Of a stretch of 64,000 bases of DNA, positions 52,167 through 60,586 are shown piece by piece (within the stretch, counting starts at the first letter, position 1; every line of letters starts with the position of its first letter). Made by a program: the position numbers and the translations under genes. The stretch comes from Bacillota bacterium (GTDB lineage Bacteria; Bacillota; Clostridia; Peptostreptococcales; Anaerovoracaceae), in NCBI GenBank assembly GCA_017459895.1, contig JAFUCA010000006.1:62001-126000 (forward strand), read 5' to 3'. The notes under the pieces were generated by a model. It saw only the letters and a program-made list of their open reading frames with translations. It did no database searches and was not told where the DNA came from.

Positions 52167-52301
52167 ATGAAAATGACATACCAGCCTAAGAAGAGACAGA
52201 GAAAAAAAGAACACGGCTTCAGAAAGAGAATGAGCACGAAGAACGGAAGAAACGTCCTGAAGAGAAGAAGAAGAAGAGGAAGAAAAGTATTATCAGCATA
52301 A
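52167..52301 (+). CDS. rpmH: Ribosomal protein bL34
   Basis: 50S subunit protein L34, 44 residues: [20 protein letters not shown], then [20 protein letters not shown] and VLSA. It differs from typical L34 only in small substitutions (KM for KR at positions 2–3). ATG 52167 follows AGGAGG. First gene of the rpmH–rnpA–yidD–yidC–jag unit. Confidence 0.97.
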   Translation: MKMTYQPKKRQRKKEHGFRKRMSTKNGRNVLKRRRRRGRKVLSA

Positions 52302-52322
52302 AGACCTGCAGGAGGTCTTTTT
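52300..52322 (+). terminator. Attenuator between rpmH and rnpA
   Basis: AAAGACCT pairs with AGGTCTTT, followed by TTG and a short T run. It would let most transcripts stop after rpmH, giving more L34 than RNase P protein, as in other bacteria. Confidence 0.7.
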
Positions 52323-52343
52323 GTATTGCGGCCCGCCTGAGAA

Positions 52344-52688
52344 ATGTTAAAAAAAGAAGTATTAAGAAACAGAAATGATTTTAGCAGGATCTACCGCAGG
52401 GGAAGATCCGTCGGAGAACGCTATGTCGTCCTGTTTTTTATGAAAAACGGATTGGAATACAACAGAACCGCATTTCTGGCAAGCAAGAAAGTAGGAAACA
52501 GCGTTCAGAGAAACCGGGCGAGAAGAGTGCTGAGAGAATGCTGGAAGAAGCATCAGGACATCCTTCCCGCCGGATATGATTTTATCATCATCGCGAGAAA
52601 TACGATTAACGGCAGGAAGTGTCAGCAGGTGCAGGAATCACTGGACAGCGCTGTTCGGAAGGCGAAGATTACCAAACCCGTGAGGTGA
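52344..52688 (+). CDS. rnpA: Ribonuclease P protein component
   Basis: Basic protein subunit of RNase P, which removes tRNA 5' leaders. The 114-residue protein has the RNR signature as [20 protein letters not shown] and begins [19 protein letters not shown]. Normal length. The ribosome site is weak (CCTGAGAA), so it may depend on re-initiation or low expression. Confidence 0.95.
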   Translation: MLKKEVLRNRNDFSRIYRRGRSVGERYVVLFFMKNGLEYNRTAFLASKKVGNSVQRNRARRVLRECWKKHQDILPAGYDFIIIARNTINGRKCQQVQESLDSAVRKAKITKPVR

Positions 52689-52693
52689 ATCAA

Positions 52694-52903
52694 ATGAAGA
52701 CGATACTGATCTGGATCATCCGGTTCTATCAGAAGTTCATATCACCACTGTTTCCGCCGACCTGCAGGTTCTATCCTACCTGCTCCGTTTATTTTATTCA
52801 GGCACTCGAAAAATATGGTTTTTTTAAGGGAAGCTACCTTGGAATAAGGAGACTGCTGAAATGTCATCCGTTCCACGAAGGAGGATACGATCCCTTAAAA
52901 TAG
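52694..52903 (+). CDS. yidD: Membrane protein insertion efficiency factor
   Basis: Small membrane-associated protein, 69 residues, with the three conserved Cys of the family: [13 protein letters not shown] and [14 protein letters not shown]. The N-terminal amphipathic/hydrophobic helix is [17 protein letters not shown] start it at ATG 52694; longer readings run back into rnpA. Begins five bases after rnpA, and yidC follows after 15 bases, the usual order. Confidence 0.94.
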   Translation: MKTILIWIIRFYQKFISPLFPPTCRFYPTCSVYFIQALEKYGFFKGSYLGIRRLLKCHPFHEGGYDPLK

Positions 52904-52918
52904 AAGGAGAAGAAATTA

Positions 52919-53656
52919 ATGTATACAATATTGGGAGTAATCGCAAAGCCTCTCGGTATGCTTCTTGACCTTCTATATGGTTTCATCGGTAATTACGGTA
53001 TCTGTATCATCATCTTTACCGTAATAGTCAAGGTCTGTCTGTACCCTCTGTACATCAAGCAGATTAAATCCACTGCGAAGATGTCGGATCTGCAGCCAAA
53101 GATGCAGGAGATCCAGAACAAGTACAAGAACGACCAGGAAACCATGAATATCAAGATGCAGGAGCTCTACAAGGAAGAGAAATTCAATCCTATGGGTGGA
53201 TGTCTTCCAATGCTCATTCAGATGCCGATTATCATGGGACTGTTCGCGCTTTTGCGTAATCCGATGCGTTACATGACGGATGACAACATGATCTTCGCAT
53301 TTCATGAGTCCTTCGTCTGGATCAGAGACCTGGCGCAGCCGGATCCGTGGATCCTGCCGATCATTGCAGGCGTGGCAACATTTATCGCGTTCACGATGAA
53401 CCGGATGCTGCAGGATACGGGAAATGCCGCAGGCAATCAGATGCAGGGAATGACCAAGATGATGCAGTATGTATTTCCTGTCATGATCCTGTGGATGGCA
53501 AGATCGTTCCCTTCGGGACTGGCGCTCTACTGGGCGGTCAGCCAGATCATTCAGATTTTCTTCAACATTCACATGTCCTCCATCCGTAAGAAGATGAAGC
53601 AGGAATCCGAAGAAAGAAGAATGAGAGAGAAACTGGAGAAAAAGCTGAACAGATGA
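52919..53656 (+). CDS. yidC: Membrane protein insertase
   Basis: YidC/Oxa1/SpoIIIJ insertase that helps membrane proteins fold and insert. The 245-residue form has the five core membrane segments of Gram-positive YidC; the first carries GNYGICIIIFTVIVKVCLYP, followed by the cytoplasmic helical hairpin (MQEIQNKYKNDQETMNIKMQ) and KFNPMGGCLPMLIQMPIIMG. I see no lipobox, so unlike Bacillus SpoIIIJ it does not look like a lipoprotein. The conserved Arg in the groove appears to be replaced or shifted (sequence there reads TVIVKVCLYP, with Lys at that place). Directly followed by jag. Confidence 0.92.
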   Translation: MYTILGVIAKPLGMLLDLLYGFIGNYGICIIIFTVIVKVCLYPLYIKQIKSTAKMSDLQPKMQEIQNKYKNDQETMNIKMQELYKEEKFNPMGGCLPMLIQMPIIMGLFALLRNPMRYMTDDNMIFAFHESFVWIRDLAQPDPWILPIIAGVATFIAFTMNRMLQDTGNAAGNQMQGMTKMMQYVFPVMILWMARSFPSGLALYWAVSQIIQIFFNIHMSSIRKKMKQESEERRMREKLEKKLNR

Positions 53657-53686
53657 TAGGCTAACAAGCTGGAGGAATAAATAACA

Positions 53687-54532
53687 ATGGATGCAATCGA
53701 AAAATGGGGCGTCAGCGTGGAAGAAGCCGTTGACCTGGCTTTGCAGGAAATGAAGCTTTCCAGAGATGACGTAGAGGTCACGGTACTGGAGGAGCCGTCC
53801 AGAGGTTTCTTCGGAATCGGATCGAAGCTCGCGAAGGTCCGCGTGGAGAGAAAAGCCCCTGTGATAGAAGAGAAACCGGAAGAAGTGAAGGAAGCTCCGG
53901 CCAGGAAGCCGGGTCCCATCGGTAAGGAAGAAGTCAGACCGGAGGAACTGGTCACACCGAAGGACCGTCAGGACAGGAAGCCGAGAGAACGCAAGGACAG
54001 AGACCGTAAGAAAAAACCCAGAAAAGAAAAAAGAGAAACCGTCAACATCGCGCTGGACGGAATCGATAAAGAAAGCCTGGAGATCACAGAGGATCATGAG
54101 GCCCTCACCTTCCTGAAGGAAGTCACCGCCAAAATGGGTCTGAAGCTGGACTTCACCTGCCGCACCGGCGAAAACCTGGTGTACATCGAGATGAGCGGTG
54201 ATGATTCCAGAACGGTCATCGGCAAGCGCGGACAGACCCTGGACGCGATCCAGTATCTGACCAGCCTGGTGGTCAATAAGGACAACAAAGCATACATCAA
54301 GGTTGTCATCGACGCGGAGAATTACCGGGCGAAGAGACAGAGAACGCTGGAGCAGCTGGCGGATCGTCTTGCCGGCAAGGTCGTCAAGACCGGCAAGCAG
54401 GTTCGGCTGGAGCCGATGAATCCGTATGAGAGAAAGGTCATTCACGCGACACTTCAGTCTCATCCGAGTGTCATCACCAGAAGCGAAGGCGAAGAGCCCT
54501 ACCGGAGAGTGATCATCGAACTGAAGAAATAA
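53687..54532 (+). CDS. jag: RNA-binding protein KhpB/Jag
   Basis: RNA-binding protein linked to cell-elongation control; pairs with KhpA. The 281-residue protein has the Jag_N domain (residues 1–52, ending FFGIGSKLAKVRVERK), a charged linker of about 80 residues rich in Lys, Arg and Glu, a KH domain (YIEMSGDDSRTVIGKRGQTL, with the GKRG loop) and a C-terminal R3H domain (RLEPMNPYERKVIHATLQSH). Normal order. Follows yidC, as is usual. Confidence 0.93.
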   Translation: MDAIEKWGVSVEEAVDLALQEMKLSRDDVEVTVLEEPSRGFFGIGSKLAKVRVERKAPVIEEKPEEVKEAPARKPGPIGKEEVRPEELVTPKDRQDRKPRERKDRDRKKKPRKEKRETVNIALDGIDKESLEITEDHEALTFLKEVTAKMGLKLDFTCRTGENLVYIEMSGDDSRTVIGKRGQTLDAIQYLTSLVVNKDNKAYIKVVIDAENYRAKRQRTLEQLADRLAGKVVKTGKQVRLEPMNPYERKVIHATLQSHPSVITRSEGEEPYRRVIIELKK

Positions 54533-54539
54533 ACTTACG

Positions 54540-54565
54540 GAGTCCGCGCGCAGCGGACTCTGTTC
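54540..54565 (+). terminator. Hairpin after jag
   Basis: GAGTCCGC and GCGGACTC form an eight-base stem, followed by TGTTCATATT. T run is weak. The dispersed decamer follows at 54573, before mnmE. Confidence 0.55.
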
Positions 54566-54604
54566 ATATTATGCAAAGGCTGGACTAAGCGGGGAGGAAA
54601 TGCT

Positions 54605-55978
54605 ATGGAGGATACAATCGCGGCCATCGGCACACCGCTGGGAGAGGGCGGCATCGGAATCATACGGATCAGCGGCCCTGCCTCCCGGGCAATATTGGAG
54701 GATATTTTCGAATGCGCCGGAGATGCGGCGGACCTCGAAAACCGCCGGCTGAGCTATGGGCGCATCATCGACAAAGAAAACAATCAGATCGTCGATGAGT
54801 GCATGGCTGTATTCATGAAAGCGCCTAAGACCTATACCGCAGAGGATACCGCGGAGATCGACTGCCACGGGAGCATGGTATCACTGAGGAATGCTCTTCA
54901 GCTGATCCTGAGAAAAGGCGCCCGGCTGGCGGAGCCCGGGGAGTTCACCAAGAGAGCCTTCCTGAACGGGCGCATCGACCTGTCCCAGGCGGAGGCGGTG
55001 ATCGATGTGGTCCGGGCGAAGACGGACCGAAGCTTTGATGTGGCGATCAGCCAGCTGCAGGGAGCACTGTCTCTGAAGGTATCCGATATCCGCCGGTCCC
55101 TTCTGGATCTGCTGGTGGACATCACCGTCAACATCGATTATCCGGATGAAGACATCGAAGAGATCACCTACGAGAAAATGGGAGATGATCTTCTGCTGAT
55201 CCGGGAGAGGATCGACCAGCTGCGCAGCACGGCGCATTCCGGCAGGATGCTCCGGGAAGGCCTGCGCATCGTGATCTGCGGCCGGCCGAATGTGGGCAAA
55301 TCCTCCCTGATGAACGCATTGCTTCGGGAAAACCGGGCCATCGTAACGGAGATTCCGGGAACGACCCGGGATACCATTGAAGAGAGCGTCAACATCCGGA
55401 GCATCCCGGTAAATCTCATCGACACCGCGGGAATTCATGAGACCGAGGACATCGTCGAACGGATGGGAATCGAGCGGAGCAAGGACGCCTTCAATCAGGC
55501 GGACTACATCCTTCTGGTGCTGGATGCAAGCCAGCCTTTGACTGAGGAGGACCGTCTGCTGATCTCCACCATCGGAAACCGCAGCTGCCTCGTTGTCATG
55601 AACAAGCAGGATCTGGGGATGTGTCTGGATACGGATGAGCTCCGCAGTGCCCTCCCCCGCGGCCGGCTCCTTCCGGCATCCATGAAGAAGGAGGAAGGCA
55701 TTTCACAGATCGAGGATCAGATCGAGGAACTGGTCTACGGGAGCACCACTCCCTCAGGAGATCATGTCCTGGTGAATAACGTTCGGCACATCCAGCTTTT
55801 GGATCAGGCGGCAGAGGACCTCTCGAGAGCCACGGAGATGATCCGACGAAACGAGCCCCTCGATTTTATCGAAGTCGATGTGCGAAGCGCGTACGATGCG
55901 CTGGGGGAGATCATCGGAGAGACGGTTTCCGACGAGATACTGAATGAAGTGTTTTCCCGGTTCTGCCTGGGAAAATAG
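54605..55978 (+). CDS. mnmE: tRNA modification GTPase
   Basis: GTPase that with MnmG installs the 5-carboxymethylaminomethyl group on wobble U34. The 457-residue protein has the N-terminal tetrahydrofolate-binding domain (IAAIGTPLGEGGIGIIRISG), the helical domain, the G domain (GRPNVGKSSLMNALL; TEIPGTTRD; DTAGIHET; NKQD) and the C-terminal FCLGK, a variant of the FCIGK end with the functional Cys. Normal length. Begins the mnmE–mnmG–rsmG unit. Confidence 0.96.
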   Translation: MEDTIAAIGTPLGEGGIGIIRISGPASRAILEDIFECAGDAADLENRRLSYGRIIDKENNQIVDECMAVFMKAPKTYTAEDTAEIDCHGSMVSLRNALQLILRKGARLAEPGEFTKRAFLNGRIDLSQAEAVIDVVRAKTDRSFDVAISQLQGALSLKVSDIRRSLLDLLVDITVNIDYPDEDIEEITYEKMGDDLLLIRERIDQLRSTAHSGRMLREGLRIVICGRPNVGKSSLMNALLRENRAIVTEIPGTTRDTIEESVNIRSIPVNLIDTAGIHETEDIVERMGIERSKDAFNQADYILLVLDASQPLTEEDRLLISTIGNRSCLVVMNKQDLGMCLDTDELRSALPRGRLLPASMKKEEGISQIEDQIEELVYGSTTPSGDHVLVNNVRHIQLLDQAAEDLSRATEMIRRNEPLDFIEVDVRSAYDALGEIIGETVSDEILNEVFSRFCLGK

Positions 55979-56000
55979 GAAGTGCGACTGAGGACAGGCT

Positions 56001-57914
56001 ATGAGTACATATCAGATGGGTGAATACGATGTGATCGTGATCGGGGCCGGGCACGCCGGGTGTGAAGCGGGCCTTGCCTGTGCGCGCCTCGGCAAGCGGA
56101 CGCTGATGCTGTCGATCAATCTGGAGGCTGTGGCGATGATGGCCTGCAATCCCTCCATCGGGGGCACGGGAAAAGGCCACCTGGTGCGGGAGATCGACGC
56201 GCTGGGAGGGCAGATGGGTCTGAACATCGACAAGACCTTCATCCAGAGCCGCATGCTCAATACCGCCAAGGGCCCCGCGGTCCATTCCCTGCGGGCTCAG
56301 GCGGATAAGAACGAATATCACATCGAGATGAAGAAGACCCTGGAGCAGGAGCCGCTGCTGCAGATGAAGCAGGGAGAGGTGGTGGATCTGCTCCTGGAGG
56401 AAAAAATTCCCGGACAGAAAAAAGTCTGCGGTGTGGTGCTCCGCACCGGGAGCACGTACCGGGGGAAGGCCGTGATTCTTGCGACCGGAACCTTCCTGGG
56501 GGGCAAGGTCTTCATCGGAGACAGCGTCTATGAGAGCGGTCCCAACGGTCTGGCGCCCTCCACCGAGCTTGCCCGCAGACTGCGGGAGCACGGGCTTCCC
56601 ATGCGGCGATTCAAGACCGGAACACCGGCGCGGGCGCTGGCCCAGAGTCTGGATTATGATAAGATGCTCCCCCAGGACGGCGATCCAGAGGTGGTCCCCT
56701 TCTCCTTCATGAACGATCATCTGGAGGTGGAAGGCGGACAGGTGCGCTGCTGGCTGACCTACACCAATGAGAAGACCCATGAGGTGATCCGGGCGAACTT
56801 TCACCGGTCGGCTCTGTTCGGCGGACAGATCGAAGGCATCGGCCCGAGGTACTGTCCCTCCATTGAGGATAAGGTGAACCGGTTTGCCGACAAGAAACGG
56901 CACCAGACCTTCATCGAGCCGGAGGGCAGATACACCGATGAGGTCTATATTCAGGGGATGTCCTCTTCCCTTCCGGAGGATGTGCAGGACGCATTCTACC
57001 GGACCATCGAAGGACTGGAGCATCTGGAGATCGTGCGGCCGGCCTACGCCATCGAGTACGACTGCATCGATCCGCTGGCATTGAAGGCGAGCCTCGAAAA
57101 CCGTCAGATCGAGGGGCTGTTCTGCGCCGGACAGTTCAACGGCAGCTCCGGCTATGAGGAGGCAGCGGCCCAGGGACTGATGGCTGGGATCAATGCGGTG
57201 CAGAAGCTGGAGGGAAAGGACCCCTTCATACTGGACCGCAGCGAAGGCTACATCGGCGTTTTGATCGATGACCTTGTGACCAAGGGGACGAACGAGCCCT
57301 ACCGGATCATGACCAGCCGGGCCGAGTACCGGCTGCTCCTGCGGCAGGACAATGCGGACCTGCGGCTGACGGAGAAGAGTTACCGGATCGGACTGGCGAG
57401 CGAGGAGCGTTATCAGAAGATGCTCCACAAGAAGGAGATGCTGCAACGGGAGACGGACCGCCTGCAAAGGCTGGTCGTGCAGCCGGAGGTGATCAATCCG
57501 ATCCTGGAGGAAGCCGGGAGCACGAAGATCAGTGCGCCGGTGCCGCTGATCGATCTGCTGCGAAGACCGGAAGTACGCTATGAGATGACAGCTCCGGCCG
57601 ACCCGGCCCGCCCGGTCCTGTCCCGCCACGAGCAGCAGGCGCTGGAGGTGCAGATCCGCTATGAAGGCTACATCGAGAAGCAGATCCGGCAGGTGGAGCG
57701 GTTCCGCCGACTGGAGCAGCGGGTGCTCCCGGAGGATCTGGACTACCTGTCCATCGACGGGCTTCGGATCGAAGCCCGACAGAAGCTGGATCAGCTGCGG
57801 CCGGTCTCCGTGGGACAGGCCTCTCGGATCTCCGGTGTCTCCCCCGCCGACATCAATGTGCTCCTGATCCATCTGGAGCGGATGCGCCGCGGCAGGAAAA
57901 AATCAGAGGAGTAA
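56001..57914 (+). CDS. mnmG: tRNA uridine 5-carboxymethylaminomethyl modification enzyme
   Basis: FAD-dependent partner of MnmE (GidA). The 637-residue protein has the FAD dinucleotide site [20 protein letters not shown], the conserved [20 protein letters not shown], the active-site region HSLRAQADK, and the C-terminal GIDA-associated domain ending in [13 protein letters not shown]. Normal length. Starts 22 bases after mnmE; rsmG follows after four bases. Confidence 0.96.
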   Translation: MSTYQMGEYDVIVIGAGHAGCEAGLACARLGKRTLMLSINLEAVAMMACNPSIGGTGKGHLVREIDALGGQMGLNIDKTFIQSRMLNTAKGPAVHSLRAQADKNEYHIEMKKTLEQEPLLQMKQGEVVDLLLEEKIPGQKKVCGVVLRTGSTYRGKAVILATGTFLGGKVFIGDSVYESGPNGLAPSTELARRLREHGLPMRRFKTGTPARALAQSLDYDKMLPQDGDPEVVPFSFMNDHLEVEGGQVRCWLTYTNEKTHEVIRANFHRSALFGGQIEGIGPRYCPSIEDKVNRFADKKRHQTFIEPEGRYTDEVYIQGMSSSLPEDVQDAFYRTIEGLEHLEIVRPAYAIEYDCIDPLALKASLENRQIEGLFCAGQFNGSSGYEEAAAQGLMAGINAVQKLEGKDPFILDRSEGYIGVLIDDLVTKGTNEPYRIMTSRAEYRLLLRQDNADLRLTEKSYRIGLASEERYQKMLHKKEMLQRETDRLQRLVVQPEVINPILEEAGSTKISAPVPLIDLLRRPEVRYEMTAPADPARPVLSRHEQQALEVQIRYEGYIEKQIRQVERFRRLEQRVLPEDLDYLSIDGLRIEARQKLDQLRPVSVGQASRISGVSPADINVLLIHLERMRRGRKKSEE

Positions 57915-57918
57915 GATA

Positions 57919-58665
57919 ATGAGAAGCTACGAGGTGAGTGACACCCATATCCTTCGGATCGCTGAGGCAATGCAAAGGCTGGACATTCCGGAGGAGGAGA
58001 AAAAGGCGAAGACCCTGGAAGGCTATATGACAGCTGTGATCGACAGGAACCGGGCCGTCAATCTGACGGCCATCACCGATCCGGAGGAATTCGTCGAAAA
58101 GCATTATATCGATTCCCTGTCGGTCGCTTCCTTAGAGGAATTTGGCGGAGCGAAGACGGTGATCGATCTTGGAACCGGGGCGGGTTTTCCCGGAGTGCCT
58201 CTGGCGGTTGCCTTCCCGGAGAAGGAGTTTCTGCTGGCCGATTCCCTGAACAAGAGGATCGAGGTCGTTCAGGAATTCTGCAGGGATCTGGAGATCCGAA
58301 ATGTGCGGGCGATCCATGGCCGGGCGGAGGATCTCGGCCGGCGGGAGGATCTGCGGGAGCATTTCGATATATGCATTTCCCGGGCCGTGGCAGATCTCTC
58401 CGTGCTCGCGGAGTATTGCCTGCCCTTCGTGAAGGTCGGAGGATGGTTCATCTCCTACAAGGGTCCGTCCTGCGAAGAGGAGGTCCGGGAGGCGGAGCAT
58501 GCCATCGGACAACTGGGAGGCGTCGTGGAAAAAATTGTAAAACCAGACCAGAACGCCGGATCAGGCCATAAATTGGTGCTTATACGAAAGAAAGAATCTA
58601 CACCACCTGCGTATCCACGAAGGCCCGGAAAGCCAGCCAAATCGCCGCTGAGAGCTTCCAAATAA
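57919..58665 (+). CDS. rsmG: 16S rRNA (guanine-527-N7) methyltransferase
   Basis: GidB methyltransferase acting on G527 of 16S rRNA. The 248-residue protein has the SAM loop TVIDLGTGAGFPGVPLAVAF, the LLADSLNKRIEVVQEFC strand and SRAVADLSVLAEYCLPFVK. Length is normal; the tail is rather basic. The dispersed decamer encodes MQRLD near residue 19. A parS site follows 38 bases after the stop. Confidence 0.95.
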   Translation: MRSYEVSDTHILRIAEAMQRLDIPEEEKKAKTLEGYMTAVIDRNRAVNLTAITDPEEFVEKHYIDSLSVASLEEFGGAKTVIDLGTGAGFPGVPLAVAFPEKEFLLADSLNKRIEVVQEFCRDLEIRNVRAIHGRAEDLGRREDLREHFDICISRAVADLSVLAEYCLPFVKVGGWFISYKGPSCEEEVREAEHAIGQLGGVVEKIVKPDQNAGSGHKLVLIRKKESTPPAYPRRPGKPAKSPLRASK

Positions 58666-58703
58666 TGTAAAATCATGGTAATTTGACCTCAGAAAATGTT
58701 TCA

Positions 58704-58719
58704 TGTTTCACGTGAAACA
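58704..58719. other. parS site, perfect
   Basis: TGTTTCACGTGAAACA, the exact ParB-binding palindrome. It lies between rsmG and parA, inside a longer inverted repeat that also runs into a T tract, so the stretch may double as the rsmG terminator. Confidence 0.95.
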
Positions 58720-58816
58720 TTTTTTGCGTTAACGAGGGAATAAGGTAGGTGACGGATGAATCTAAATGGGGTATAATAAAACGGTGTTATTGCTGGCAAT
58801 GAAACGGAGGACTGAA

Positions 58817-59593
58817 TTGGGAAAGGCAATTGCGATATTTAATCAAAAGGGCGGTGTAGGCAAGACAACGACGAATATTAATCTGGCTGCCTGCCTGGCA
58901 ATGAAGGGGAAGAAAGTCCTTGTTCTTGATATTGACCCCCAGGGGAATACGACCAGCGGACTCGGGTTCTCGAAGAGAGACCTGGAACTGACCACCCACG
59001 AGGTGCTGATCGAGGATGACATCCATCCGGAGGAGGCGGTTCTGCCCACCGGCGTGGAGAATCTGTTCATCATGCCCGCCAGCGTTCAGCTGGCCGGTGC
59101 GGAGGTGGAACTGATCAACATGCCCGGACGGGAGAAGCGGCTGAAGATGGCCATCGATATCCTGAAGCCGGACTACGATTATATCTTTATCGACTGTCCC
59201 CCTTCTCTCGGGTTCCTGACGATCAATTCCCTGACCGCCGTCGATTCCGTGCTGATCCCGATCCAGTGCGAGTTCTATGCGCTGGAAGGCGTCAGCCAGC
59301 TGATGAGCACCATCGATATCGTCCGGACAAATCTGAATCCCGGACTGGAGATCGAAGGTGTCATTCTGAGCATGTTCGATGGCAGAACCAACCTGTCCGT
59401 GCAGGTGGTGGAGGAAGTGAAGAAGTACTTCCGGGAGAAGGTCTATGCTACCGTGATCCCCCGGAACGTCCGGCTGGCGGAGGCACCGAGCCACGGAATG
59501 CCGGTCATTCAGTACGATCCGCGTTCGACGGGAGCGCAGGCATATACGGAGTTCGCTGAGGAGTTTCTGGAATCTGAGGGGGAACGTAAATGA
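58817..59593 (+). CDS. parA: Chromosome partitioning ATPase ParA/Soj
   Basis: Walker-type ATPase (ParA/Soj) that works with ParB and parS in origin segregation and, in Bacillus, regulates DnaA. About 258 residues. The deviant Walker A is FNQKGGVGKTTTNINLA, followed by VLDIDPQGNTTSGLG and the DYIFIDCPPSLGFLTINSL strand. I chose a TTG at 58817, so that the protein begins MGKAIAIFNQKGG like its homologues; GGAGG lies seven bases before it. ATGs at 58766 and 58799 would add a leader without support. Overlaps parB by four bases. Confidence 0.94.
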   Translation: MGKAIAIFNQKGGVGKTTTNINLAACLAMKGKKVLVLDIDPQGNTTSGLGFSKRDLELTTHEVLIEDDIHPEEAVLPTGVENLFIMPASVQLAGAEVELINMPGREKRLKMAIDILKPDYDYIFIDCPPSLGFLTINSLTAVDSVLIPIQCEFYALEGVSQLMSTIDIVRTNLNPGLEIEGVILSMFDGRTNLSVQVVEEVKKYFREKVYATVIPRNVRLAEAPSHGMPVIQYDPRSTGAQAYTEFAEEFLESEGERK

Positions 59594-60516
59594 CGGCACA
59601 GAAAAAAGCGCGGGGACTGGGCCGCGGCCTGGATGCCCTGTTCGGGGATGTTGAGGTAAACTCTCCCCGGCCGCAGACAGCGGCGAAGAAAACAAAGCCG
59701 GAGAAGCCGGCAGCCGAAGAAGAAGACGTTCGAGAGAGAGACCTGAAGTACATCGATATCAACGATATCAAGCCCAATGCCGCACAGCCGAGAAAGAATT
59801 TTGACGAGGATAAGCTGGAGGAACTGGCGGAATCCATCGAGCAGCACGGACTGATCCAGCCCATCGTTCTGCGTGCCGCGGGGCAGGGCTACGAGATCGT
59901 TGCGGGAGAACGGCGCTGGCGCGCGGCCAGGATGATCGGACTTAAGGAGCTTCCCTGCATCATCAAAGAGCTGACCGACGAGGAGAACATGCTCCTCGCC
60001 ATCATCGAAAACATGCAGCGGGAGGATCTGAATCCCATCGAGGAAGCCGAGGGGCTGAAGCAGATGATCGACACCTACGGACTGACCCAGGAACAGGTTT
60101 CCCGGGGCGTCGGCAAAAGCCGGCCGTATATCACCAACAGCCTGCGTCTTCTGAAGCTTCCGCCAAAGCTGCGGTATATGACCGCGGACGGCAGCCTTTC
60201 CATGGGGCATGCCAGAGCGCTGGCGGCGGTAAAAGACGAGAAACTGCAGATCGCGCTGGCGGAGCGGGCGGTAAGCGAAGGCCTGTCGGTCCGGCAGATC
60301 GAGAAGCTGGCCCAGGAGAGCGGCAAAGCCGGAACCAGGAGAAAACCCCGGAAGACCAAGAGCGCTGACGAGAAGCGGGTCGAAATGGAGCTGCGGGAGG
60401 CGCTGGGAACGAAGGTGAGCCTACAGAGAAAAGGCGCCCGCGGCAAGATCGAGATCGAGTTCTATAACGGAGAGGAAATGGAGCGGCTGATCGATCTTCT
60501 GAGGGCGATCCGATAG
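59590..60516 (+). CDS. parB: Chromosome partitioning protein ParB/Spo0J
   Basis: CTP-dependent sliding clamp that loads at parS. The 308-residue protein has the CTP/arginine-rich box (IVAGERRWRAARMIGLKELP), the helix-turn-helix (LTQEQVSRGVGKSRPYITNS, LRLLKLPP) and the C-terminal dimer domain. The short Lys-rich N-terminus (ARGLGRGLDALFGD) is the ParA-activating peptide. Start ATG 59590 overlaps the parA stop (ATGA). A parS site lies 13 bases after its stop. Confidence 0.95.
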   Translation: MTAQKKARGLGRGLDALFGDVEVNSPRPQTAAKKTKPEKPAAEEEDVRERDLKYIDINDIKPNAAQPRKNFDEDKLEELAESIEQHGLIQPIVLRAAGQGYEIVAGERRWRAARMIGLKELPCIIKELTDEENMLLAIIENMQREDLNPIEEAEGLKQMIDTYGLTQEQVSRGVGKSRPYITNSLRLLKLPPKLRYMTADGSLSMGHARALAAVKDEKLQIALAERAVSEGLSVRQIEKLAQESGKAGTRRKPRKTKSADEKRVEMELREALGTKVSLQRKGARGKIEIEFYNGEEMERLIDLLRAIR

Positions 60517-60529
60517 AGTGAAACGGGAA

Positions 60530-60545
60530 TGTTTCACGTGAAACA
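60530..60545. other. parS site, perfect
   Basis: TGTTTCACGTGAAACA, identical to the site at 58704. The two flank parA–parB. It lies in the leader of the next gene. Confidence 0.95.
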
Positions 60546-60586
60546 CTGTTAAAAATATCATTTATAATAGAGAAAGAGGTACAACT

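Larger units (their letters stand above)
1106..57981. repeat. Dispersed decamer GCAAAGGCTG, 22 exact copies
   Basis: As CAGCCTTTGC on the plus strand at 1106, 3370, 5713, 5907, 6628, 11033, 12481, 13658, 25056, 32252, 33051, 48814. As GCAAAGGCTG at 10465, 13055, 16860, 27176, 35262, 40418, 49100, 54573, 57464, 57972. About 0.1 copies are expected by chance with equal base use. Copies lie in genes (more than one reading frame) and in gaps. Variants (AAAGGCTG alone, GCAAAAGCTG) are also frequent. The call covers single sites within the span, not the whole span. Confidence 0.85.

Noticed and set aside
1106-57981. GCAAAGGCTG as a Chi- or KOPS-type polar signal
   Set aside because: Orientation relative to the origin is only slightly biased in the near-complete hand count of matches, far from the strong polarity expected.
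58766-58816. ATG starts for parA at 58766 and 58799
   Set aside because: They add residues not found in ParA/Soj proteins; the TTG at 58817 has GGAGG at the right distance.
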